Assembly (NCBI GenBank): GCA_946885905.1
Contig: CAMPHL010000123.1
Location: 1-7,271, forward strand
Length of the DNA: 7,271 nt
Direction: 5' to 3'
Origin: an uncultured Pseudomonadota bacterium
GTDB taxonomy: Bacteria; Pseudomonadota; Gammaproteobacteria; Burkholderiales; Usitatibacteraceae
Under the pieces are notes generated by a model, which was not told the DNA's origin, did no database searches, and saw only the letters and a list, made by a program, of their open reading frames with translations. This document shows positions 1 through 5,693 of the stretch, one piece after another (positions within the stretch are counted from its first letter, which is position 1; each line of letters begins with the position of its first letter). Made by a program: the position numbers and the translations under genes.

Positions 1-719
1 CCCCACATGCCCTGCGCCAGGAGCTTCACCGTGATCCAGAGCGTCTCGCCGAACGAGCGCGACGTGAACTTGCGCGGCGAGGTGACCACGCGCTCCTTCA
101 GGATCACGAAGCGCCCAAGGCGATGCAACGCGAGGCTCAGCATGATCTCTTCGCCCGCGAAATGGCGCTCGTCCCACCAGCCCGCGGCCTCGAGCGCGTC
201 GCGCCGGCAAAAGAGGAAGCAGCCCGCGGCGAGGCGGAAGATCCGCATGAAGCCCAGCACCCACCACATCATCCGGCGCGCATAGTACGGCGCGCCCTCG
301 TCGAAGACCGCGCCCGAGCCTCCGCCCACGGCGCCCGCATCCATCGCCGCCATGGCGGCGCCCACGACCGCGGCGTCCACGCGCGTGTCCGCGTCGACGA
401 AGACCAGCCGTTCGCCGCGCGCCACGCGCGCGCCGGCGTTGCGCGTCCTGGCGATCTGGCGATTCTCCACCGCGACCACCCGCGCCCCGCCCTGCGTTGC
501 GAGCGCCGCCGTGGCGTCCGTGGAAGCGTCGTCGGCGACCACGATCTCGTACTCGAGGCCGAGGCTGCGGGCCGCCGCGTGGATCGAGGCGAGCGTGGCG
601 GGTAGCCACTTCTCCTCGTTGAACGCGGGCACGACGAAGGAGACGAGCGGCCCGGCCGCGGCCCGGCCGGGAGCCGGCTCAGACCGCGACGCGCTCGGAC
701 TCGAGGTAGTCGCGGACAA
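1..719 (-). CDS. Family 2 glycosyltransferase (GT-A fold), 3' end cut by the window edge
   Basis: This is a GT2-type glycosyltransferase, expected to transfer a sugar from a nucleotide-sugar donor; donor and acceptor cannot be told from sequence. About 239 residues are visible. The core opens with PLVSFVVPAFNEE (residues 24-36), the usual GT2 first strand. Next come VADDASTDAT (61-70), the nucleotide-binding strand, and FVDADTRVD (107-115), which carries the metal-binding DxD motif. An acceptor-side WWDERHFAGEEIMLS (181-195) follows, with the acidic pair where the family's catalytic base sits. The start is uncertain. The only start codon before the GT2 core is a TTG at 719-717, lying inside denD and lacking a clear Shine-Dalgarno sequence; it adds a low-complexity Ser/Ala/Pro leader of about 23 residues. 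The next candidate, GTG at 632, falls inside the first strand and is too late. The 41-base overlap with denD suggests translational coupling. The C-terminus lies beyond position 1. Confidence 0.85.
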   Translation of the reverse strand, partial: MSATTSSPSASRSEPAPGRAAAGPLVSFVVPAFNEEKWLPATLASIHAAARSLGLEYEIVVADDASTDATAALATQGGARVVAVENRQIARTRNAGARVARGERLVFVDADTRVDAAVVGAAMAAMDAGAVGGGSGAVFDEGAPYYARRMMWWVLGFMRIFRLAAGCFLFCRRDALEAAGWWDERHFAGEEIMLSLALHRLGRFVILKERVVTSPRKFTSRSFGETLWITVKLLAQGMW

Positions 720-1620
720 CGGTGTCGAAGTCCGGATCGGCCCGGAATCCCATGGCGTTGGCGCGCTCGGTGCGGAAGCGCACCGGCCAGGTCTTCACGA
801 TCGACTGGATGCGCGCGTCGGGGACGAACTTCACGCGCGCGGCCGCGTCCTCGCCGGCCACGCGGCCCATGGCCTCGATCATCTCGCGCACGGTGAGCGT
901 GATGCCCGGCAGGTTCACGACGCGGCTGGTGGGCCATGCCGAGGCAGGAAGCTCGTGCGCATGCAGGAAAGCCTCCACCACGCGTTTCGGCGACAGCATC
1001 CACACGCCGGTCGACTCCGGCACCGGGCACAGCGCCTGCACCCCGTTCAGCGGCTCGCGGATGATGCCGCTTGCGAAGGACGAGGCCGCGAGGTTGGGCT
1101 TGCCCGGGCGCACGACGATCGTGGGCAGGCGAAGCGAGCGGCCGTCGGCCATGCCCTTGCGCGTCCAGTCGGCGAGCAGGTATTCGCCGATGACCTTCTG
1201 CGTGCCGTACGACGTCTGCGGCGTGGGCGTGGTCGAGTCGTCGAGCACTTCGGGCAGCGTCCCGCCGAAAGCGGCGACCGAGCTCGCGTAGACGAACTTC
1301 GGCGGCGCGGCGAGCGCACGGCAGGCCTCGAGCAGCGCGCGCGTGCCGTCGAAGTTCACGCGGTAGCCGAGGTCGAAATCGGCCTCCGCCGCGCCGCTCA
1401 CGATGGCGGCCAGGTGGAAGACGCTCGTGGTATCGCGCTGCAGGGCAGAGGCGAGCACGGCCGGATCGGCCATGTCGCCCTGGACGCGGGTGAACCCATC
1501 CAGCCCGGGAGGAAATGCGACATCGAGCAGTGTGATGTGCGCCGCAGGGTGCTTCGCCTTCAGCGCCCGGGCGAGGCGCGAGCCGAGGAAACCTCCGCCG
1601 CCGGTGACGAGGGCCTTCAT
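679..1620 (-). CDS. denD: D-erythronate dehydrogenase family SDR (NAD-dependent epimerase/dehydratase fold)
   Basis: This 313-residue protein is an extended short-chain dehydrogenase. The Rossmann motif GGGGFLG is at residues 7-13, a catalytic Ser lies in YASSVAAFGG (111-120), and the YxxxK pair is Y138/K142 in SSYGTQK-like TSYGTQK. The stretches DFDLGYRVNFDGTR, LRLPTIVVRPGKPN, SSFASGIIREPLNG and RVVNLPGITLTVREM are what I recall as characteristic of DenD. That enzyme oxidises D-erythronate to 2-keto-D-erythronate with NAD+, feeding a DUF1537 kinase (DenK/OtnK) and a decarboxylase in acid-sugar breakdown. Those partner genes are not in the window, so the substrate is inferred from family resemblance only; a sugar-nucleotide epimerase role is less likely. 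The ATG at 1620 is preceded by a strong Shine-Dalgarno (GGAGAGG, about 6 bases upstream) within a repeat-like spacer. It lies 37 bases after the RidA gene, so co-transcription is likely. Confidence 0.87.
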   Translation of the reverse strand: MKALVTGGGGFLGSRLARALKAKHPAAHITLLDVAFPPGLDGFTRVQGDMADPAVLASALQRDTTSVFHLAAIVSGAAEADFDLGYRVNFDGTRALLEACRALAAPPKFVYASSVAAFGGTLPEVLDDSTTPTPQTSYGTQKVIGEYLLADWTRKGMADGRSLRLPTIVVRPGKPNLAASSFASGIIREPLNGVQALCPVPESTGVWMLSPKRVVEAFLHAHELPASAWPTSRVVNLPGITLTVREMIEAMGRVAGEDAAARVKFVPDARIQSIVKTWPVRFRTERANAMGFRADPDFDTVVRDYLESERVAV

Positions 1621-1657
1621 GGACCCTCTCCCCGGCCCTGCCCGAGAGATGAGGGAG
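1621..1657. repeat. Short repeat-like palindromic spacer carrying the denD ribosome binding site
   Basis: The 37 bases between the RidA-type gene and denD contain an imperfect inverted repeat: CCCTCTC near the left end (1624-1630) faces GAGAGATGAGGG (1644-1655). The sequence resembles the CCCTCTCCCCGGCCCT type of dispersed intergenic repeat I remember from many proteobacteria, but copy number cannot be judged from one copy. Read on the minus strand, its distal arm GGGGAGAGGG sits just before the denD ATG and is purine-rich enough to act as the Shine-Dalgarno. Repeat identity is inferred from memory; the palindrome is seen directly. Confidence 0.45.
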
Positions 1658-2005
1658 TCAAAGCGCGGCGACGCACATGATCTCCACCTTGTAGGCCGGG
1701 TTCGCGAGCTTGGCCTCGATGGTCGCGCGCGCCGGCGTCTGGCCGGGAACGACCCACGCTTCCCACGCCGTGTTCATGCCGGCGAAGTCGGCCATGTTCG
1801 GCAGGAAGATCTGCGCCGAGAGCAGCTTCGACTTGTCGCTGCCGACCTGGGCGAGGAGCTTGTCGATCTTGGCGAGCACTTCCTGCGTTTGTCCCGTGAT
1901 GTCCTTGCCCGTGTCGTCCGGCACCTCGCCCGCGAGGTAGACGGTGTTGCCGTGGACGACGATCTCGGACAGGCGCTTGCCGACGTTGTGTCTCTGGATG
2001 GTCAT
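1658..2005 (-). CDS. RidA (YjgF/YER057c/UK114) family imine deaminase, YoaB-like
   Basis: This small 115-residue protein is the normal length for the RidA superfamily. These trimeric cytosolic enzymes hydrolyse reactive enamines and imines, such as 2-aminoacrylate, to 2-keto acids and ammonia. The family signature lies near the C-terminus: PARATIEAKLANPAYKVEI (residues 91-109), with R93 at the position of the catalytic arginine that binds the substrate carboxylate. The N-terminus (MTIQRHNVGKRLSEIVVHG) and AFVVPGQ-like WVVPGQTPARAT segment resemble E. coli YoaB more than archetypal RidA. The start at 2005 gives the conserved MTI N-terminus and has GGAAGGGA upstream; an in-frame ATG at 2080 would only add translated repeat sequence. 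It is third in the dadA-ilvA-RidA series, where both upstream enzymes release imine/enamine intermediates, which supports a clearing role here. The exact substrate is inferred. Confidence 0.92.
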   Translation of the reverse strand: MTIQRHNVGKRLSEIVVHGNTVYLAGEVPDDTGKDITGQTQEVLAKIDKLLAQVGSDKSKLLSAQIFLPNMADFAGMNTAWEAWVVPGQTPARATIEAKLANPAYKVEIMCVAAL

Positions 2006-2033
2006 TTCTTCGCAGTCCCTTCCGTTGAAAAGA

Positions 2034-2174
2034 TTCAAGCTATCAGAAGCCGAGGAAGCAGGGGAATCAGGGAAAAGCAAAATCGAGCTTCGAGGCTTCG
2101 CTCAAACGCAGGCACGAATGACACATCCATCTCTGATTCCCCTGCTTCCTCTGCTTCCCGCTTTCACCTGCTTT
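2034..2174. repeat. Palindromic intergenic element, copy A (between ilvA and the RidA gene)
   Basis: This element fills nearly the whole spacer between ilvA and the RidA gene. Its left arm (2045-2071) and right arm (2132-2158) are inverted and each consists of three 9-base units of consensus GGAA[GT]CAG[AG]. The best-paired part, GAGGAAGCAGGGGAATCAG (2052-2070), is perfectly complementary to 2133-2151 across a 62-base loop. The loop holds a core (2089-2118, beginning TTCGAGGCTTCG and ending GCAGGCACGAA) that recurs in the same orientation in copy B. The right end touches the ilvA stop codon (2175-2177). No reading frame in it looks like protein, and no T-run follows the stem, so it is not a standard intrinsic terminator. 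A REP/MITE-like dispersed element is the best guess. Confidence 0.85.
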
Positions 2175-3377
2175 TCACTCGACCGCGCGAGCGGAGAAGC
2201 CTTCCTTCTGCAAGGCCGCGACGATCTGCCTCACGTGCTCGCGATTGCGCGTCTTGAGCACGAGGTTCAGCTCCGCATTCTGCACCGCGAGCGTGGTGAA
2301 GGCGCGCTGGTGGTACACCTCGGCGATGTTGGCGCCCTGCTCGGCCACGATCGAGGAGACCTTGGCGAGCACGCCGGGCACGTCGCGGATCTCCACCGTG
2401 ATGCGCGCGAGGCGCCCGCCCCGGACCATGCCGCGCTCGATGATCTCGGAGAGCATGAGCGGGTCGATGTTGCCGCCGCCCAGCACGAGGCAGACCTTGC
2501 GGCCCTTGAAGCGCGCCGGATGCCGCAGCAGCGCGGCGAGGGGCGCGGCCCCGGCGCCTTCGACGACGGTCTTCTCGATCTCGAGCAGCGTCACGATCGC
2601 CTGCTCGACGTCGCCCTCGTCCACCAGCACGATCTCATCGACGTTGCGCGACACGATCTCGCGCGTGATCCTGCCGGGCTCCTTGACCGCGATGCCGTCG
2701 GCGATGGTCGAGGCCGCGAATTGCGGCTCGGTGCCGCGCACCGCGTGGTACATCGAGGGGAAGCGCTGCACCTCGACGCCCACGATCTCCACCGAGGGTT
2801 TCAACGCCTTGGCCGCGGTGCTGATGCCGGAGATGAGGCCGCCGCCCCCGATCGCCACCACGATGGCCTCGAGCTCCGGCCAGTCGGTCATGATCTCGAG
2901 CCCGCAGGTGCCCGCGCCCGCCACGATGAGCGGATCGTCGTACGGATGCACGAAGGTGAGGCCGCGCCGCTGGCATTCGGCGATCGCGTGGGCCTTGGCG
3001 CCGTCGAAGTTCTCCCCCTCCTGGATCACCGTGGCACCCAGGCGCTGGGTCTGCTCGACCTTCACGAACGGCGTGTGCTTCGGCATCACGATGGTCGAGG
3101 GAATGCCCAGGCGCGTGGCGTGGTACGCGACTCCCTGCGCGTGGTTGCCGGCCGAGCACGCGATCACGCCCTTCGCGCGTTGCTCCGGCGTGAGCGAGGT
3201 GAGCTTGTTCAACGCGCCGCGCTCCTTGAAGGAGGCCGTGAACTGGTGGTTCTCGAACTTGAGCCACACCTGCGCGCCGGTGATGTCGGAGAGCGTGCGC
3301 GAGTGCAGGCACGGCGTTCGCACGACGTGGCCTTCGATCACCTTCGCTGCCGCTTGTATGTCCTTCAGCTCGATCAT
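2175..3377 (-). CDS. ilvA: Threonine ammonia-lyase (threonine/serine dehydratase), medium form with one ACT domain
   Basis: This 400-residue fold-type II PLP enzyme deaminates L-threonine to 2-oxobutyrate, the first step of isoleucine synthesis, and usually L-serine to pyruvate. The PLP lysine is K51 in TASFKERGA (48-55). The substrate loop SAGNHAQG is at 75-82, and the phosphate-binding glycine loop GGGG at 177-180. An ACT regulatory domain covers about 324-400 (ITVEIRDVPGVLAKV). This layout matches the roughly 400-residue one-ACT form, not the 514-residue two-ACT E. coli IlvA or the ACT-less TdcB (329). One oddity: in CLVLGGGNID (296-305) residue 300 is Gly, where relatives usually have Ser or Cys contacting the PLP ring nitrogen. 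The ATG at 3377 fits the family N-terminus but has only a weak Shine-Dalgarno, and a small hairpin (3389-3408) lies just upstream. Repeat elements flank the gene on both sides. Confidence 0.95.
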   Translation of the reverse strand: MIELKDIQAAAKVIEGHVVRTPCLHSRTLSDITGAQVWLKFENHQFTASFKERGALNKLTSLTPEQRAKGVIACSAGNHAQGVAYHATRLGIPSTIVMPKHTPFVKVEQTQRLGATVIQEGENFDGAKAHAIAECQRRGLTFVHPYDDPLIVAGAGTCGLEIMTDWPELEAIVVAIGGGGLISGISTAAKALKPSVEIVGVEVQRFPSMYHAVRGTEPQFAASTIADGIAVKEPGRITREIVSRNVDEIVLVDEGDVEQAIVTLLEIEKTVVEGAGAAPLAALLRHPARFKGRKVCLVLGGGNIDPLMLSEIIERGMVRGGRLARITVEIRDVPGVLAKVSSIVAEQGANIAEVYHQRAFTTLAVQNAELNLVLKTRNREHVRQIVAALQKEGFSARAVE

Positions 3378-3391
3378 TTGTCGCTGGCGCT

Positions 3392-3537
3392 TTCAAGCAG
3401 GTGAAAGCGGGAATCAGAGGAAGCAGAGGAAGCAGAGAAATGCAATGTGTGGTTCGAGGCTTCGTTGAGCGCAGGCACGAAACCCAAATGCCTTTCCCTG
3501 ATTCCCCTGATTCCCCTGCTTCCCGCCTTGACCCGCT
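3392..3537. repeat. Palindromic intergenic element, copy B (between dadA and ilvA)
   Basis: This is the second copy of the element seen at 2034-2174. The left arm holds three tandem 9-base units at 3410-3436 (GGAATCAGA, then GGAAGCAGA twice). The right arm holds three inverted units at 3497-3523 (CCTGATTCC twice, then CCTGCTTCC). Over the outer 48 bases the arms match at about 38 positions. The core at 3453-3481 matches copy A's core apart from a few substitutions and one single-base indel. Both copies share TTCAAGC at the left end. The right end runs directly into the dadA stop codon (3538-3540). A small perfect 6-bp stem, GCTTTC/GAAAGC with an 8-base loop (3389-3408), overlaps the left end, 11 bases from the ilvA start. 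I see no coding potential. Confidence 0.85.
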
Positions 3538-4791
3538 TTAGTTTGTAAACCGGAAATCCACGTCGGGCTTCACCCCGGAAATGATGTCCGCGAGTGCCTT
3601 CCCCGAACCCGCCGCCATGGTCCAGCCGAGCGTGCCGTGGCCGGTGTTGAGGTAGAGGTTCGGGAATTTGGTCCTTCCGATGAGCGGCACGTTCGACGGC
3701 GTCGAGGGCCGCAGACCCGTCCAGAACTCCGCGCGGTCGTAGTCCGCGGCGCCCGGAAAGACCACCCGCGCGCGCCGGGTGAGCGCCTCGCAGCGCACCA
3801 TGTTGAGCTCGGTGGAATAGCCCGAGAGCTCGGCCGTTCCGGCGATGCGCATGCGCTCGCCCAGCCGGGAGAACACGATCTTGTACGCGTCGTCGGTGAT
3901 GCTGACGGTGGGCGCTTTCGCCGGCTCGATGATCGGGATGGTGGCCGAGTAGCCCTTGGCGGGATAGATCGGAAGGTCCAGGCCGATCGGCCGCGTGAGC
4001 AGCGGCGAGTAACTGCCGAGGGCGACCACGTAGGCATCCGCGGTCAGCACTTCGTCGCGGCCATCGGCGTGCGAGGCGACCACGCCCGTGATGCCGCTCG
4101 CGTCGCGATCCATCTTGCGCACGCTCCGTCCGTAGAGGAACCTGGCGCCCCTGCCTTCGGCGAGCTTCGCGAGGTTCACGGTGAATTTGTGCGCGTCGCC
4201 GGATTCGTCGGTCTGGGTGTAGGTGGCGCCTGCGATGTTGTCGCGGAAGTGCGCGAGCGCGGGCTCGATCCGCACGCACTCCGCGGGCGTCTTCACCTCC
4301 ATCTCGAGCCCGTAGCGCCGCAGCATGGGCGCGGCCGCGGCGGCCTCCTCGAACGAGGCCTTGTCGGTGAAGTAGTGCAGGATGCCGCGCTGCAGCGCGT
4401 CGTACTCGATGCCGGTCGTGGCCCGCAGCTCCGCGAGCGCCTCGCGCGAGTAGGCCGAGAGGGTGACCATCAGGCGGCTGTTCTCCCGCGTGCGCCACGG
4501 CGCGCATTCGTAGAAGAACCGCAGGCCCCAGGACCACTGGTGCGGGTCCATGCGCAGGCGGAAGAGCAGCGGCGAGTCGGGCTTGAACCACCACTTGACC
4601 AGCTTGAGCGGCGCCTCCGGCGTGGACCACGGCTCGGAATGGCTTACCGATATCTGGCCGCCGTTGGCGTAGGAGGTCTCGAGGCCGGGTCCGGAACGGC
4701 GATCGACCACCGCCACCTCGTGGCCCCGGGCGGCGAGGTACCAGGCGGTCGAGGTGCCGATCACGCCTGCGCCGAGGACGAGGATCTTCAT
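3538..4791 (-). CDS. dadA: D-amino acid dehydrogenase (FAD-dependent, small subunit type)
   Basis: This 417-residue flavoprotein of the DAO/DadA family oxidises D-amino acids (typically D-alanine) to 2-imino acids, which hydrolyse to 2-keto acids and ammonia. Electrons pass to the respiratory chain at the inner membrane. The N-terminal FAD-binding motif GAGVIG is at residues 7-12, with an acidic strand end in VAVVDRR (26-32). ETSYANGGQIS (38-48) corresponds to ETSAANAGQIS in E. coli DadA. YPAKGYSATIPI (276-287) and the C-terminal FWTGLRPSTPSNVPLIGRT and NTGHGTLGWTMAAGSG blocks (356-397) are diagnostic. The length is close to the E. coli protein (432). The ATG at 4791 is chosen over the ATG at 4803 because it gives the canonical MKILVLGAGVIG start and has GGGGA five bases upstream. 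It is first in the minus-strand series; no racemase (dadX) is visible. Confidence 0.95.
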   Translation of the reverse strand: MKILVLGAGVIGTSTAWYLAARGHEVAVVDRRSGPGLETSYANGGQISVSHSEPWSTPEAPLKLVKWWFKPDSPLLFRLRMDPHQWSWGLRFFYECAPWRTRENSRLMVTLSAYSREALAELRATTGIEYDALQRGILHYFTDKASFEEAAAAAPMLRRYGLEMEVKTPAECVRIEPALAHFRDNIAGATYTQTDESGDAHKFTVNLAKLAEGRGARFLYGRSVRKMDRDASGITGVVASHADGRDEVLTADAYVVALGSYSPLLTRPIGLDLPIYPAKGYSATIPIIEPAKAPTVSITDDAYKIVFSRLGERMRIAGTAELSGYSTELNMVRCEALTRRARVVFPGAADYDRAEFWTGLRPSTPSNVPLIGRTKFPNLYLNTGHGTLGWTMAAGSGKALADIISGVKPDVDFRFTN

Positions 4792-4817
4792 TGGGGTCCC
4801 CATTATACTTTTGCCCC
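4792..4817. promoter_or_regulatory. Divergent gap between dadA and the Nudix gene with overlapping -10-like boxes
   Basis: Only 26 bases separate the two divergent start codons. They contain ATTATA at 4802-4807, which reads TATAAT on the minus strand, and TATACT on the plus strand at 4804-4809. These are the only AT-rich bases nearby in otherwise very GC-rich sequence. No good -35 hexamer is found at 16-18 bases for either direction, and either -10 would give a very short leader. The gap also contains GGGGA, the dadA Shine-Dalgarno (4797-4801). Promoter function is inferred from composition and position only. Confidence 0.4.
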
Positions 4818-5693
4818 ATGAGAACCCGCGTCTACGCAGACCTCCAGTCCTTCGTGCGCGCGGCCTGCACGCATGCCTCGAACGCCGGGCCCGAGCTGCC
4901 CGCGCTGCCGTTCTACGTGCGCGAGCACATCGTCGGATGGCTCCGTCCCTCGCTCGCGGACCGCCTGCGCCGCTGGCCGCACGTATTCGAAGTCGGCGAC
5001 GCCTTCGTGATCCTCAAAACCCGGCCCGACACCGTGGCCGAGCGCAGCAGCGCGATGGCCGCGGTCACCCGGGAGCTCGCGCGCGACGGCGTCATCACGG
5101 GATGGCGCGACGAGGTCGTGAGCATCTCGGAGCGCCACGGCTCGCCCGAGCTCTTCCGCGTCGAGCGGTCGGCCACGCGGCCCTTCGGCTTCATCGCCTA
5201 CGCTGCGCACTTGAACGTGTTCACGCGCATCGGCGGCCGGGTGCACGTGTGGATCGCGCGCCGCAGCCCCTCGAAGGCGATCGACCCGGGCAAGCTCGAC
5301 AACCTCGTGGGCGGCCGCATCGCCGCCGGCATGAGCGTGGACGAGACCCTGCGCAAGGAGGCCTGGGAGGAGGCCGGCATCCCCCCTGCGCTTCTGGGCG
5401 ACGTGAATTGCATCGGCGCGGTGAGGGTCGAGTATTCCGTGCCCGAGGGCCTGCACCGCGAGGTGATGTTCGTGCACGACCTCTGGGTCTCGGCCGACTT
5501 CAAGCCCGTGAACCAGGACGGCGAGGTCTCCGAGATCCGCCTCCTGCCGGTCGAGGAGGTCATCCAGGCGATCCTGGCGGGGGACTTCACCCTGGACGCC
5601 GGCACCGTCATGGTGGATGCGCTGCTGCGCCTGGGCGCGGTGCTTCCCGAAGATTCCCAATACCTCGACCTGCTCCGGCTGATGAAGCCGTGA
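4818..5693 (+). CDS. DUF4743-Nudix hydrolase (Tnr3/YJR142W-like)
   Basis: This 291-residue protein has an N-terminal DUF4743-like region (about 1-120, with PFYVREHIVGWLRP and FVILKTRP) followed by a Nudix domain. The Nudix box is at 165-187: GGRIAAGMSVDET followed by KEAWEEAGI. The metal-binding EAWEE glutamates are intact, while the usual upstream Glu is Met and the usual Arg is Lys, as I recall for this subfamily. Related proteins (the Nudix part of S. pombe Tnr3, yeast YJR142W, plant NUDX homologues) have been reported to hydrolyse damaged thiamine diphosphates such as oxy- and oxothiamine diphosphate, a metabolite-repair role. No thiamine gene is nearby, so the substrate is inferred. The ATG at 4818 is preferred over an in-frame TTG at 4791 that would add nine residues encoded by the divergent gap. 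The stop overlaps the start of the transporter gene. Confidence 0.9.
   Translation: MRTRVYADLQSFVRAACTHASNAGPELPALPFYVREHIVGWLRPSLADRLRRWPHVFEVGDAFVILKTRPDTVAERSSAMAAVTRELARDGVITGWRDEVVSISERHGSPELFRVERSATRPFGFIAYAAHLNVFTRIGGRVHVWIARRSPSKAIDPGKLDNLVGGRIAAGMSVDETLRKEAWEEAGIPPALLGDVNCIGAVRVEYSVPEGLHREVMFVHDLWVSADFKPVNQDGEVSEIRLLPVEEVIQAILAGDFTLDAGTVMVDALLRLGAVLPEDSQYLDLLRLMKP

Noticed and set aside
352..1680. A 442-codon plus-strand frame opposite denD and the glycosyltransferase
   Set aside because: It spans two well-supported minus-strand genes and a spacer. Composition is Arg/Ala/Gly/His biased with no motif.
2006..2080. A 25-residue N-terminal extension of the RidA-type protein from an ATG at 2080
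   Set aside because: The extension is translated repeat arm (FPDSPASSASDS). The ATG at 2005 matches the family N-terminus and has a purine-rich site upstream.
2034..2174. Intrinsic (Rho-independent) terminator after ilvA
   Set aside because: The stem is long but the loop is about 60 bases and no T-run follows on the transcribed strand, so it does not fit the standard terminator pattern.
1944..3404. A 486-codon open frame on the plus strand opposite ilvA
   Set aside because: It is antisense to a gene with full PLP-enzyme motifs. Its translation is rich in His, Arg, Asp and Ala with no domain, typical of a shadow frame in GC-rich DNA.
3392..3537. Tandem 9-base units read as a CRISPR or iteron array
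   Set aside because: There are only three contiguous units per arm, with no spacers, no cas or rep genes nearby, and an inverted second arm. A palindromic intergenic element fits better.
3637..4821. A 394-codon open frame on the plus strand opposite dadA
   Set aside because: It is a shadow of dadA, which carries clear FAD and DadA motifs. The antisense product has a biased composition and no recognisable domain.
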